The translations under genes and the position numbers were made by a program. The notes under the pieces were generated by a model. It was given only the letters and a program-made list of their open reading frames with translations, had not been told where the DNA came from and made no database searches. This document shows positions 1 through 9,276 of a DNA stretch of 64,000 nt, piece by piece. This DNA comes from Roseivirga spongicola (GTDB lineage: Bacteria > Bacteroidota > Bacteroidia > Cytophagales > Cyclobacteriaceae), in contig NZ_LRPC01000012.1 of NCBI RefSeq assembly GCF_001592965.1, forward strand, positions 611,903 to 675,902, given 5' to 3'. Each line of letters starts with the position of its first letter. The stretch's first letter is position 1.

Positions 1-550
1 CCGCTCCATGAATTGGGTTTAGCATAAACTGACCTTTCCCGAATAAGAATACTTTACCTTTTCTAGCCATTTGTAGAAAGTCTTTCATGTCAGAGAAAAA
101 TCCATTAGGTCGAATGACAGTGTAGTTGAGAGTTGACGTTTTTAAGTAATCAACAAAAGCCTCTTTTGCTTCAACTAGCTTTAGGTGGCGCATCAATTCT
201 CCATTCAAAACGGAGATGTAAACCACTTTAACAGCTCCAGATGCTTTCGCCTCATTTAGTAAGTTGACATTAGCTTGAAAGTCTACATCTTTATAAGTTA
301 AGCCATCCTTTTGACGGGTAATACCTACACAGCTGATCAGTACGTCTCCATTATTTATGATGCCGCTTAGCGTGTTGGGCTTTGTTACTTCTGCTTCAAT
401 CAGCTGTTTGTCGGTTAGGTTTAGTTCATAAACGCTTTCCTTCTTTCTCACAATTGCCCCGAACTCTATCTTTCTAATTTGTAACTCCCTTATTATATGC
501 TTTCCTAAATACCCAGAGGCTCCAGCTACAATTACTCTTCTTCCTTCCAT
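1..550 (-). CDS. NAD(P)-binding epimerase/NmrA-like protein, 3' end cut by window edge
   Basis: The reading frame starts at ATG 550-548 and stays open for 183 codons to the left edge, so the C-terminus is missing. The N-terminus reads MEGRRVIVAGASGYLGKH, a Rossmann dinucleotide-binding loop (GASGYLG). Later segments VLISCVG, KVVYISV and YTVIRPNGFFSDM fit the atypical short-chain dehydrogenase group (NmrA/NAD-dependent epimerase). In that family such proteins bind NAD(P)H and act as oxidoreductases, chaperones or redox sensors. Substrate cannot be told. It is transcribed away from the window and follows the AraC-type regulator gene on the same strand after about 96 bp. Confidence 0.8.
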   Translation of the reverse strand, partial: MEGRRVIVAGASGYLGKHIIRELQIRKIEFGAIVRKKESVYELNLTDKQLIEAEVTKPNTLSGIINNGDVLISCVGITRQKDGLTYKDVDFQANVNLLNEAKASGAVKVVYISVLNGELMRHLKLVEAKEAFVDYLKTSTLNYTVIRPNGFFSDMKDFLQMARKGKVFLFGKGQFMLNPIHGA

Positions 551-646
551 TGTTTTTTCTGTAAAGATGAGCTACTGACAGTAGGCTTTCGTCCGGCTGT
601 GTAATTCAGAACTGCAAAGTGAGTTTCCGGACTTTTTTCGGAGCTT

Positions 647-2413
647 TTAAAAGGCTTGTTTGCTGGTCTGTAGTTTAACCCAGGCCTTTGGGGTGGTGCC
701 AGTGTTTTTCTTGAAAAACTCATTGAAAACTGACTTGGAGTTGAAGCCACTTTCATAAGCAATGCCCAATATAGAGAGGTGTTGTACTTCAGGTTTTAAC
801 GCTATTTTTTTGAAGTGGGCTAAACGATGTTGATTAATGAATTCATTAAATCCCTTGCCAATTCTGTTGTTTAGCAGCCAAGAGAGTTTATTTGGGTGTA
901 GGTTTAGTTTTATGGCTAACTCACGTAAGCTTAAGTGAGAGTCTAAATAAAGCAAGTCTTTACTCATAGAGCTATTTAGCAATTCTAAATAGTCGGTTAC
1001 TTCTTCTTCCGATAATGTCTCACTTTTACTTTCCTTTATCTCTTCATGTAAAGAGTTTACAGAATCAAGGGAATAGGTAAACTTTAGTTTTTTCACCTCG
1101 TCTGTTTGCCTTAAAGGGGCAAGGAGTGGATCGAATCTGAAATTAATATGCTGACCAGATTTGTCGTAGAAGGCATTTATGAGAAGCTCAATTGCTTTGT
1201 CTTTTGTACCGCCATACCAGGCTAAATAGGTACAAACGGGTAGGTGAAACGTGGAACTTTCGTTCAAACTTAGGCCTGATTGTTCTCCTTGTTTTATCGT
1301 CTTCCATAGGTGGAGTAGCGTTTCTCTTTTATCGGAAGCGAATTGCTTTGTTGTATTTATGAACTCATTTTCTTCATTCTGTTGTATTTGGCAAATAGCT
1401 TTTAACTCTAGTGCCATTTCCCAACCTTCATTGATGCTTAAGCCCTTGTCTATACTTGTAATAGCCTCTTTGTATTGCTCTTGTAGATAATGATTCCAGG
1501 CAAGGATGTAAAAGTGATTGGGAGAATTTGGGTTCAATTCAATAGCTCTATCTATGCTTTGTTTGGCTTCGTCAAAATGTCCATTGGCATTAAGTAGTTC
1601 TGCTTTAAATTCTAAAGCATCTGAGAAATTTGGGTTAATCCTCAATGCCTGATTGAGGTGTGATTGGGCTTTCTCAAAGTCCCAATTACCAATGAAGTGA
1701 TACAGCCCCTTGGTGTAATGATACTCAGCGAGTTCTGTTTGTTTATCTCCTAATTTCTTAATGAAGTGGTGGGCCATGTAAAGCGCTTTCATTCTATCGG
1801 CCAAATTCCAAGCCGCCTGATGGACAAAGCTCTGACTTAAACCTAGATATGGTAAAGGATATTCTGGGTCTAAAGAGATGCTCTCTTTAAAACTCTCTTG
1901 CGCTTTCTGAATGCTCTCAACGGTCCATTGTAAAAGAAAGAACCTTCCCTTGAGATAGGCTTGGTATGCTCTAGTTTCTGAAGTTTTAGGAGTTTCAAAA
2001 TCGTCCTGTATATCAAAGTGGCCAAACTGCTCTCGAATTCTGTCTGCGATTAGTCGGCTTATTTCGTCTTGAAGATTGAAGATGTCTGTCAGTTCTCTAT
2101 CAAAACTCTCAGACCAAATATGAAAACCAGTGTCTGTTCTTATCAGCTGGGTAGATATCCTTACTCTATTGGCTGCTCGCCTTATACTTCCTTCTAAAAC
2201 TGTGCTTACTCCCAAATCATTTCCGATATGTCTAACATCTACCTGTCTGTCTCTATAGCTAAAAGAAGAGGTCCGGGCTGTCACTTTAAGCCCTTTAATT
2301 TTGCAGAGGGTGTTGATTATTTCTTCCGAAATGCCATCGGCAAAGTATTGATTGTCAGGGTCTCCACTTATATTGTTGAAGGGTAATACGGCTATAGATT
2401 TTTGATTGATCAC
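647..2413 (-). CDS. TolB-like / TPR / AraC-type transcriptional regulator
   Basis: This 588-residue protein starts at GTG 2413. Three regions are visible. Residues about 5-125 (SIAVLPFNNISGDPDNQYFA...) match the TolB-like domain found in CadC-like and adenylate-cyclase-linked proteins. Residues about 145-400 are TPR-like helical repeats (for example NPNFSDALEFKAELLNANGH). The last 100 residues form an AraC-type helix-turn-helix pair (SLRELAIKLNLHPNKLSWLL and ILGIAYESGFNSKSVFNEFF). No membrane segment is seen, so it is probably a cytoplasmic one-component regulator whose sensory part is the TolB/TPR section. It is divergent from the FIST gene with 62 bp between the starts, so the two may share control. 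Target genes are unknown. Confidence 0.85.
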   Translation of the reverse strand: MINQKSIAVLPFNNISGDPDNQYFADGISEEIINTLCKIKGLKVTARTSSFSYRDRQVDVRHIGNDLGVSTVLEGSIRRAANRVRISTQLIRTDTGFHIWSESFDRELTDIFNLQDEISRLIADRIREQFGHFDIQDDFETPKTSETRAYQAYLKGRFFLLQWTVESIQKAQESFKESISLDPEYPLPYLGLSQSFVHQAAWNLADRMKALYMAHHFIKKLGDKQTELAEYHYTKGLYHFIGNWDFEKAQSHLNQALRINPNFSDALEFKAELLNANGHFDEAKQSIDRAIELNPNSPNHFYILAWNHYLQEQYKEAITSIDKGLSINEGWEMALELKAICQIQQNEENEFINTTKQFASDKRETLLHLWKTIKQGEQSGLSLNESSTFHLPVCTYLAWYGGTKDKAIELLINAFYDKSGQHINFRFDPLLAPLRQTDEVKKLKFTYSLDSVNSLHEEIKESKSETLSEEEVTDYLELLNSSMSKDLLYLDSHLSLRELAIKLNLHPNKLSWLLNNRIGKGFNEFINQHRLAHFKKIALKPEVQHLSILGIAYESGFNSKSVFNEFFKKNTGTTPKAWVKLQTSKQAF

Positions 2414-2475
2414 AATTAATTAGTAGAGAAGTGTAATTACATGCTTATTATTGAAGTAGCGCTAAACACAAACCA

Positions 2476-3609
2476 ATGAAAGTCGACCAGTTCCTGTTTA
2501 AGGACGATGAATTTAAATACTCTCATGAAAATATAGAAGATAAGAATTCGGTTTCTTTTGTTCTTGTTTTTGCCCCTAGGCAGGAGATGGAATCTCAAGG
2601 TTGGTTAAAAGGTATTAGTGAAAAGTATCCGCAGGCAGATATTGTTAGTTGCTCTAGCTCTGGAGAGGTTTACTTATCTGAAGTTTTAGATAATTCAGTT
2701 ACAGGAATGGCCGTAGCATTACAGAAGTCTTCGGTAGAAATCCACTCTATGAAACTTGAAGATGGAGATAGCAGTAAAGCACTAGGGGAGAGGCTTTCTG
2801 CTGGTTTTACTTCGACCGACCTCAGGCATGTTTTGGTCTTTAGTGATGGCTGGCTCATTAATGGAGTAGAATTGCTTGAGGGAATGTATGGGGCTTTAGG
2901 TAGAGATGTTCTAATCAGTGGAGGTTTGGCTGGAGATGGAGCCAATTTCTCAAAAACATTGGTTGGGCTAAATGGAGAAATTGATGAAGGACAAGTTGTG
3001 GCAATTGGCTTTTATGGTCAGCAGATTGAAATAGGCTTTGGCTCGCACGGAGGCTGGGATGTTTTTGGAGATTCTCATATTGTGACGGCCACAGAAGGGA
3101 GGGTGATAAAGACTTTAGATGGAAAGTCTCCATTAAGCTTATACAAACAGTTTATGGGAGATGATGCGGATGGATTGCCAGGGGCTGCATTGTTATATCC
3201 ATTATCTGTTGTTATTCCTGAATCAGAATCGCCCTTGGTAAGGACGGTTTATTCAGTAGACGAAGTTTTAGGTCATTTAATTGTTGGGCAAGAAATTCCT
3301 GTTGGTACAGAAATTCGCTTTATGAAGGCTGAGTTCGATGACTTACTAAACGGCTCATCTCAGGCAGTACAAAAGGCGCTGAGCACCCTTAATGGAGTAC
3401 CAGAGTTTTGTCTAGTAATAAGCTGCATTGGGAGAAAACTTTTATTCGATAGAAAGATAGAGGAGGAAATAGCATCGACTCAATCCGTATTAGGAAATGA
3501 AGTGCCTATTGGTGGTTTTTATAGCTACGGAGAAATATGTCCGGCCAAACGTGGTTTAGCCGAACTTCATCATCAAATGTTAGCTGTTACTTTGTTTCGG
3601 GAGAACTAG
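2476..3609 (+). CDS. Stand-alone FIST domain protein
   Basis: The 377 residues cover a FIST N domain (about 20-220, with PQADIVSCSSSGEVY and VLISGGLAGDGANF) and a FIST C domain (about 225-370, ending GNEVPIGGFYSYGEICP). FIST is a predicted small-ligand sensory module, normally fused or adjacent to kinases, cyclases or chemoreceptors; here no output domain is attached. There is no signal peptide, so it is probably cytoplasmic. The start ATG 2476 lies 62 bp from the divergent AraC-type regulator, which suggests but does not prove that this protein supplies the signal for that regulator. Its TAG stop overlaps the stop of the convergent peptidase gene within the palindrome CTAG (3606-3609). Confidence 0.85.
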   Translation: MKVDQFLFKDDEFKYSHENIEDKNSVSFVLVFAPRQEMESQGWLKGISEKYPQADIVSCSSSGEVYLSEVLDNSVTGMAVALQKSSVEIHSMKLEDGDSSKALGERLSAGFTSTDLRHVLVFSDGWLINGVELLEGMYGALGRDVLISGGLAGDGANFSKTLVGLNGEIDEGQVVAIGFYGQQIEIGFGSHGGWDVFGDSHIVTATEGRVIKTLDGKSPLSLYKQFMGDDADGLPGAALLYPLSVVIPESESPLVRTVYSVDEVLGHLIVGQEIPVGTEIRFMKAEFDDLLNGSSQAVQKALSTLNGVPEFCLVISCIGRKLLFDRKIEEEIASTQSVLGNEVPIGGFYSYGEICPAKRGLAELHHQMLAVTLFREN

Positions 3610-5774
3610 AGCTTAATGCCTAGCTGGTCAAAAATAAAGTAGTATTTAAACAGTATTTTATCTGTAAAGTCATTTCGAGTTAATTCTCCTCCGTGTCCAG
3701 ACTTTGGCGTTACATACACATGATATAGAGATTCGTTACTTGCCTTTTCTTGAATGGTCGCAAGAAACTTGTAAGTATGCTGAGGTACGACTCTATCATC
3801 AGTTTCGCCCGTCATCAATAATAGGTTAGGATATTCAACACCCTCTTTAATATTATGAAGTGGAGAATAGGAAATCAGATTTTCGAAATCTTCCACGTAC
3901 TCTGCTGAGCCATATTCTAACAAATTGATACTTGTGCCAGCTGTTGTGAACAGGCTTTTTCTAAGCATATCGGTTGGTGCTGCTTCTGCTATTACTGCTT
4001 TGAATAATTCAGGTCTTTGAACCATAGCAGCCAAGACCAACATTCCTCCATGAGAACCTCCATTGATAGCCATTCTACCACTTGTTGTGTACCCTTTTTC
4101 TATAAGGTATTCTGAGGCTGAAATAAAGTCGTCTATAGCATTTTGCTTTTTCAATCGCCTTCCCTCTAAAGCCCACGAGTCACCTTCTGCTCCTCCACCC
4201 CTTATATTAGGCATTGCTAAAACACCTCCATGGGCTAAAAATAATGCTAAGCTCTCATCATAGCCAGGTTCTACAGTTATTCCATAACCTCCGTAACCGT
4301 ATACTAGAGTAGGGTTTTTACCATCCAGTTTCGTCTCTTTAGAGCAGGTGATATACATTGGTACTTCGGTGCCATCTTTAGAATGAAACTTTACATACCT
4401 AGTTTCAATGTCATTTACTTTGTAAGGAACCGTTATTTCTTCTATGGGGACAAACTCCAGAGTTTCTAAATCTAATTTGTACCAAAGGTCTGGGTGGTAA
4501 AAAGAGCTGATATTGAATAGCGTATAATTGGTGTCAGTCTTTGGTTTAAACGGGCCGTTAATCCTTTTACCCTTAGGAACATTGATAGTCTTCAGTAGCT
4601 CTCCCTTTAGGTTATAAATTAGTGCAAGAAACTGATCGTCTTGTCTGTAAATACAGGCTATTTTATCGGTGTCTATTTGATTAATTTCTCGAAGGTTTGC
4701 ATCGAATTGAGGTACTAACTCCCCCAATTGATTCACTTGGTTAATATCTGCCACTAAGACCTTACCATTGGGAGCACCTAGTGTAGTTCTGATGATGGCC
4801 TGACTTCCTATAACCTCTTCAATTGTAAAAGTAGATTGGTCGTTAGGGATAGCTAAAAAGTTGTTTAAAGAAAATCCTGAGTTGCTTCTTTTTCGGATGT
4901 ATGAAATGGCTTTAAAAGCTTTTCCAGATCTATACCCAAAATGATTCATAATCAGCACATCATCATTGGCTTCAAAAAAGTTGAAAGAATTAGTACCTGT
5001 TCTATCTGGGTTTAGATAGATTAATTCGTCTTTTTCCTGACTTTGATTAATATGATGAACGTAGAGTGCTTGTCCTGTAGCTTTGTCTAATAACTCTCTA
5101 CCTTCAGCTGGTGCTGAATAACGATCGTAGAAGAAAGATCGGCCATTCCATACTATATTGCTGCTCATCCTTAAGAACTGTAAATTTTCTGGAAGCATCT
5201 CTCCTGTGAGCAGGTTGAAGACATACGCTTTTCGCCAGTCAGAGCCATTTACAGAAACTGTTACAGCAACAAGGCTTTCTTCTTCATTGAGGTAATAATC
5301 ATCTACAGATACAAATTCACCTTTTGTTTCCTGCTGATCTCTTGCTTTAATTAGATACTTCCAGTTGGTTTCATTTCCTCTTTTGTACAAGAGATCAGCA
5401 GACCTGAACGACTCTTTAGCTTCAAATTTGAATTGAAACTTCTCAACGCGTTCCTTTTCAATCAATTGTTTGAAAGACTCTGTAGACTCTTCTTTTACAT
5501 CATAGTAAATGCTTCCAATCTGAGCCTGAAGAGTTCTTTTGTAAGTTTGCTGCCTGCCTTCCTTATCAGTTATTTTCTTTTGTTCACTTAGCCATTCTGA
5601 CAACCTAGGATCATTAGGATTTTCCATCCATTGATAAGGATCGTAGATTAGAGTATCAAAGTATTTATCGAAAATGCTGTCTTTTGGTGCAACCGGATAG
5701 CTATAAGTCTGTGATCTAAGGTTTGCAGAAAAACAGATTAGGAAAGCGAAAAAAGTGAATGTTTGCTTAAGCAT
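3606..5774 (-). CDS. Prolyl oligopeptidase (family S9A), exported
   Basis: The 722-residue protein has a signal peptide (MLKQTFTFFAFLICFSANLRS) and then the S9A N-terminal stretch YDPYQWMENPNDPR. A beta-propeller occupies roughly residues 90-450. The C-terminal alpha/beta hydrolase domain carries the nucleophile motif GGSHGGM (Ser about 574), the acid in ETDDRVVP (Asp about 659) and the histidine in SGHGG (about 694), in the same order and similar spacing as known prolyl oligopeptidases. It should cleave short proline-containing peptides in the periplasm or outside the cell. Length is normal for the family and nothing looks broken. It is monocistronic and convergent with the FIST gene. Confidence 0.95.
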   Translation of the reverse strand: MLKQTFTFFAFLICFSANLRSQTYSYPVAPKDSIFDKYFDTLIYDPYQWMENPNDPRLSEWLSEQKKITDKEGRQQTYKRTLQAQIGSIYYDVKEESTESFKQLIEKERVEKFQFKFEAKESFRSADLLYKRGNETNWKYLIKARDQQETKGEFVSVDDYYLNEEESLVAVTVSVNGSDWRKAYVFNLLTGEMLPENLQFLRMSSNIVWNGRSFFYDRYSAPAEGRELLDKATGQALYVHHINQSQEKDELIYLNPDRTGTNSFNFFEANDDVLIMNHFGYRSGKAFKAISYIRKRSNSGFSLNNFLAIPNDQSTFTIEEVIGSQAIIRTTLGAPNGKVLVADINQVNQLGELVPQFDANLREINQIDTDKIACIYRQDDQFLALIYNLKGELLKTINVPKGKRINGPFKPKTDTNYTLFNISSFYHPDLWYKLDLETLEFVPIEEITVPYKVNDIETRYVKFHSKDGTEVPMYITCSKETKLDGKNPTLVYGYGGYGITVEPGYDESLALFLAHGGVLAMPNIRGGGAEGDSWALEGRRLKKQNAIDDFISASEYLIEKGYTTSGRMAINGGSHGGMLVLAAMVQRPELFKAVIAEAAPTDMLRKSLFTTAGTSINLLEYGSAEYVEDFENLISYSPLHNIKEGVEYPNLLLMTGETDDRVVPQHTYKFLATIQEKASNESLYHVYVTPKSGHGGELTRNDFTDKILFKYYFIFDQLGIKL

Positions 5775-5872
5775 TGTGGAGTTAGAGGATTTGCGCGTGA
5801 ATTAGGGGAAATCAAAGTAGGGAAACAAAGATTTTTTTGATAGCGGTTAGCTATTTCTTTATGGGGTAGATC

Positions 5873-5902
5873 AAAACAAAAGCCATTCAATTTGAATGGC
5901 TT
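5873..5902 (-). terminator. Intrinsic terminator after the plug-domain gene
   Basis: A 9-bp perfect stem, AAGCCATTC (5880-5888) and GAATGGCTT (5894-5902), is followed on the minus strand by a T-rich tract (TTTTGTTTTGA). It lies 27 bp past the stop of the 5929-6633 gene. Confidence 0.8.
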
Positions 5903-5928
5903 GCTATATTCTTAAAATCTACGGCTGT

Positions 5929-6633
5929 TTAATTTTCTAAACCATTGGGCCGGGTTTTTCCAGCCTCAACCATGGTTGTAATAATTACCACTCCATTTAC
6001 TGCTCTAAAGCCTAATGGAGCACCATCCTTCATTACATTGACTGAAACTATTTCTTCTGGGGCTAGAACAGATATGTCTTGCCAAATTTGCCCATCTACC
6101 ATGTAAAGAGCAGTGTTGTCTTTACCACTGAGGTATCCTATGTCTCGTATTACAACTCTTTTTTGACCTAGCTCGGTGTAAACTTTAACACCAGGAAATT
6201 TACCCTGTAAAAGAGTGAAAATGTCTGGGTAGGTATGATAGTCATTGTTATACTCTAAAAAGTTAGACTTAGAATAGAATAAAGATTCTTCGGTAAGATG
6301 CCCTGATCCGATGGCTATTTTTTCATTGTTTTCGCCCTCTAAGAATAACATTTTTACATCGAGCTTTTGGCCTTCTACCACTTTTCGAACTTCTTTTCGA
6401 AATCCATTTCCTTCAAAGACCAGTTTGTCTTTTGCATTGATTTCAATGGAGAAATTCCCCATTTCATCGGTGGTGACGGTTTGCTTAGACTTCTTCGAAA
6501 TAATTTCGATGTTGGCAATAGGAGTATCCTTAAATGCAAAGACTTTCCCGGTAACTCGTTTGGTTTGAGCAAAGGTTGATGTAGCCAAAAGTAGAATTAC
6601 CAGCGCGAATAATGAGGTTTTGAGCTTGTTCAT
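5929..6633 (-). CDS. Plug-only TonB-receptor-like protein with carboxypeptidase-regulatory domain
   Basis: This is a 234-residue exported protein (signal peptide MNKLKTSLFALVILLLATSTFAQ). Residues about 24-95 form a CarboxypepD_reg-like beta domain (RVTGKVFAFKDTPIANIEII). Residues about 125-225 resemble a TonB-dependent receptor Plug domain (YPDIFTLLQGKFPGVKV, ALYMVDGQ, EEIVSVNVMKDG, GFRAVNGVVIITT). This is the N-terminal layout of SusC-type receptors, but there is no beta-barrel, and the gene ends cleanly with its own terminator. It may be a periplasmic partner or scaffold, or a decayed receptor; the intact ends favour a real short gene. It is monocistronic, with a prolyl oligopeptidase gene downstream. 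Confidence 0.8.
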   Translation of the reverse strand: MNKLKTSLFALVILLLATSTFAQTKRVTGKVFAFKDTPIANIEIISKKSKQTVTTDEMGNFSIEINAKDKLVFEGNGFRKEVRKVVEGQKLDVKMLFLEGENNEKIAIGSGHLTEESLFYSKSNFLEYNNDYHTYPDIFTLLQGKFPGVKVYTELGQKRVVIRDIGYLSGKDNTALYMVDGQIWQDISVLAPEEIVSVNVMKDGAPLGFRAVNGVVIITTMVEAGKTRPNGLEN

Positions 6634-6702
6634 AGTCTTACAAGATAGGTATAAAATTTATGTAATGAAATTAAAGTGCTGTAAGACAAGGGGTTGTTGA
6701 GG

Positions 6703-7731
6703 CTAAGACCACCAACGCTCTGTAAAGTTTTCCGAATAGTTACAAAGTTCACCTACTTGTGGGGTGAGGTTTGTTAACTTGATTTGAGCAGCTTCTGAAA
6801 ACCGTTCTATTGGTTCTTGCCAAGTATGTTGGGCCAGTTTAAAGCCAGCCCAATGTACCGCCATTACTTTTTCAACCTTGGCGTCTTGTGCAGCCTGAAT
6901 AGCTTCTTCTGGGTACATGTGAATCTGATGCCACTGTTCATTGTATTGGCCGCATTCCATGAATCCAAAGTCGAATGGTCCGAGTCTTTCTCCCACTTCT
7001 TTAAAGTGTTTGCCATAGCCGCCATCTCCACTGAAGTAGATGTTTTCACTTTCTGTTTTGAATGCCCATCCACCCCAAAGTGATTTAAACCTATCTGTTA
7101 GTCCTCTGCCAGAAAAGTGCCTAGAAGGGGTAAAGGTGATTTCAATTCCCTCAAATTCGCTCGTGTCCCACCAATCGAATTCTTCGATTATACTTGGGTC
7201 AATTCCCCAATGCTCTAAATGTCTACCACAGCCAAGGGCAGTATAATATTGCTTTACTTTTGGTCTCAGCCTTTCAATGCTTGCTAAATCAAGATGGTCG
7301 TAGTGATCGTGTGAGAGTAAGAGTAGGTCTATCTCAGGGAAGTCATCGATTAAGTTGAGCGTGTTTTTCGAAAACCTTGCGGTTTTGAAAGGAGCGATTG
7401 GTGCAGCATCTGGCCCGAGCATCGGATCAATAAGAATGGTTTTGTTATTCATTCTCATCAGTATCGCAGAGTGACCATACCAGATAAATTTAGCTTTGTC
7501 TGAAGGTTTTAAAAATTCCTGTTTATTGAAGGGAATGACGGAAATTGGTGTTTCTGGCATTCTACCCTTATTCTCGAAAAACTGCTTGTAGAGTAGCTTA
7601 GGCATAGATGCCAAGCTGATGCTCATGTTAGTATCTTCTAGGTTTTCGAATTTTCCGTTTTTCCAGTTGGGTGACTGGCTATACCTTTCAATCAGCTCTT
7701 TTGTGAGCTTACCACCAAATTGCTTTATCAT
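6703..7731 (-). CDS. NAPE-PLD-like MBL-fold metallo-hydrolase
   Basis: A 342-residue metallo-beta-lactamase-fold protein. The metal-binding motif HDHYDH is at residues 141-146, preceded by FIWYGHSAILMRMNNKTIL and IDPMLG, and followed by YFSGDGGYGKHF and AVHWAGF. This layout is that of the N-acyl-phosphatidylethanolamine phospholipase D / UlaG-like group. The likely role is hydrolysis of a phosphodiester or lactone substrate in the cytoplasm; the true substrate is not evident. No signal peptide is seen. It is on the same strand as the aldehyde dehydrogenase gene, 58 bp downstream of its stop, and may be co-transcribed. Confidence 0.85.
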   Translation of the reverse strand: MIKQFGGKLTKELIERYSQSPNWKNGKFENLEDTNMSISLASMPKLLYKQFFENKGRMPETPISVIPFNKQEFLKPSDKAKFIWYGHSAILMRMNNKTILIDPMLGPDAAPIAPFKTARFSKNTLNLIDDFPEIDLLLLSHDHYDHLDLASIERLRPKVKQYYTALGCGRHLEHWGIDPSIIEEFDWWDTSEFEGIEITFTPSRHFSGRGLTDRFKSLWGGWAFKTESENIYFSGDGGYGKHFKEVGERLGPFDFGFMECGQYNEQWHQIHMYPEEAIQAAQDAKVEKVMAVHWAGFKLAQHTWQEPIERFSEAAQIKLTNLTPQVGELCNYSENFTERWWS

Positions 7732-7789
7732 ACACTAATTTCTCAAGCCGAAACAGAAGTTTCAGGTCAGTCGTTCAATTCGATCAAAA

Positions 7790-9169
7790 TTAAGTGAGCA
7801 GCTTCTTAACTATGCTGAAGTGCTTGAAAGGAGCATACCTGAAGGGCAGATCTATCCAAGTTGGCGATTTTACAATCGAACGTTGATGTGAGAAAACCTC
7901 AAAGCTATACTTGCCATGATAATGCCCCATTCCGCTATTGCCAACTCCTCCAAACGGTAGTTTGTGGTTAGAAATATGCATAATAGTATCATTGATACAT
8001 GCCCCACCAGAGGTGTTAGCATTTAGCATTTGCTTGGCTTTTGAACTCGCCCCGAAAAAGTAATAGGCCAATGGTTTTTCTTTAGCATTGACTAAATCAA
8101 TCGCCTCCTGAATATCTGTGAATGATAAAATGGGCAAAATAGGTCCGAATATTTCATCCTCCATTATCGGTGCTGAAATATCAATATTGTCCAACAATGT
8201 TGGGCTAATGAACTTGTCTTCTCTGTCCGTTTTTCCGCCATAAACAACTCTGCCTTGGTTGAGATACCCTGAAACTCTATCGAAAGCCTCTTGAGTAACC
8301 ATTCGTGGCAGCCAGTCACTTTCTTGTGGGGTTTTTCCAAATGTTTCTTCCCAATAATGAATTATTCTGTTTTGCAATTCTTCTTTTACATCGGTATGAA
8401 CTAGTAAATAGTCTGGGGCTATGCAGGTTTGCCCGAGGTTAATGGTTTTTCCCCAAGCAATGCGTTTTGCCGCAATGTCTATATTGGCATCTTTGTCTAC
8501 AATACAAGGGCTTTTTCCTCCAAGCTCTAGCACAACAGGAGTAAGATGTTCTGAAGCAGCTTTCATGACTATTTTGCCAAGCCTCGGACTGCCAGTGAAG
8601 AAGATTTTATCGAACTTATGAGAGAGTAACTCTTGGTTGGCTTCTTTCCCGCCATGAACCATAGTTACATGCTCCGTATCGAATGCCTCCTCAATTATTT
8701 TCTCCATCACCGCATTGGTATGAATACAGAATTCGGAAGGTTTAAGCATAACGCAGTTGCCAGCTGATATTGCACCAACCAAAGGATTCATCAAAAGCTG
8801 AAAAGGATAGTTCCAGGGGGCAATAATCATGACCACACCCAGAGGCTCATGTTTTAAATGACTAGAGGATGGGAGTAAGTATAAAGGTGTCGAAACTCTT
8901 TTGGTTTTCGACCACTTTCTTAGGTACTTAATGTGGTGATCAATCTCCTTAATGACGAGGCCAATTTCAGTAAGCAGTGTTTCTTCTTCAGACTTTCTTA
9001 GGTCTTTGTAGAGGGCTTCATAGATACTAGACTCATTCGAAAGAATGGCTTTTTTGAATCGTTTTAAGTTCGATATTCTAGAGTCAACCGACTTGGCTGA
9101 TCCTGTTTTATAATGTTTCTGAAGCTTTGAAACCTTACGGTCGATTAGCTCTTTTGAAGTTGCTTCCAT
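7790..9169 (-). CDS. Class 3-type aldehyde dehydrogenase
   Basis: The frame is open upstream to a TTG at 9268, but I prefer ATG 9169 (459 residues). The extra 33 residues do not look like the family, and the longer start would leave only 8 bp before the divergent membrane-protein gene. Family motifs are APWNYPFQLLMNPLVGA, IFFTGSPRLGKIV, catalytic Glu in VLELGGKSP and catalytic Cys in NLGQTC (Cys249 from the short start). It oxidises aldehydes to acids with NAD(P)+; the short form and the lack of a long N-terminal segment fit the fatty/aromatic aldehyde (ALDH3, coniferyl-type) branch. A metallo-hydrolase gene follows. Confidence 0.93.
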   Translation of the reverse strand: MEATSKELIDRKVSKLQKHYKTGSAKSVDSRISNLKRFKKAILSNESSIYEALYKDLRKSEEETLLTEIGLVIKEIDHHIKYLRKWSKTKRVSTPLYLLPSSSHLKHEPLGVVMIIAPWNYPFQLLMNPLVGAISAGNCVMLKPSEFCIHTNAVMEKIIEEAFDTEHVTMVHGGKEANQELLSHKFDKIFFTGSPRLGKIVMKAASEHLTPVVLELGGKSPCIVDKDANIDIAAKRIAWGKTINLGQTCIAPDYLLVHTDVKEELQNRIIHYWEETFGKTPQESDWLPRMVTQEAFDRVSGYLNQGRVVYGGKTDREDKFISPTLLDNIDISAPIMEDEIFGPILPILSFTDIQEAIDLVNAKEKPLAYYFFGASSKAKQMLNANTSGGACINDTIMHISNHKLPFGGVGNSGMGHYHGKYSFEVFSHQRSIVKSPTWIDLPFRYAPFKHFSIVKKLLT

Positions 9170-9276
9170 ACGAACAGTTTTCACCACTTGGCTTAAGTTA
9201 ATAATATTTGTGAGAGCTGTCTTTCCTGATACTCCCTGAATTATTACTACCTTCTGATTTAATTTCAATTCGTTAC

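Noticed and set aside
1236..1254. parS-like string GTGAAACGTGGAAC in the AraC-type gene
   Set aside because: About nine of fourteen bases agree with parS and the central palindrome is missing.
9170..9268. Extended N-terminus of the aldehyde dehydrogenase from TTG 9268
   Set aside because: The 33 added residues are unlike the family and would leave no room for promoters of two divergent genes.
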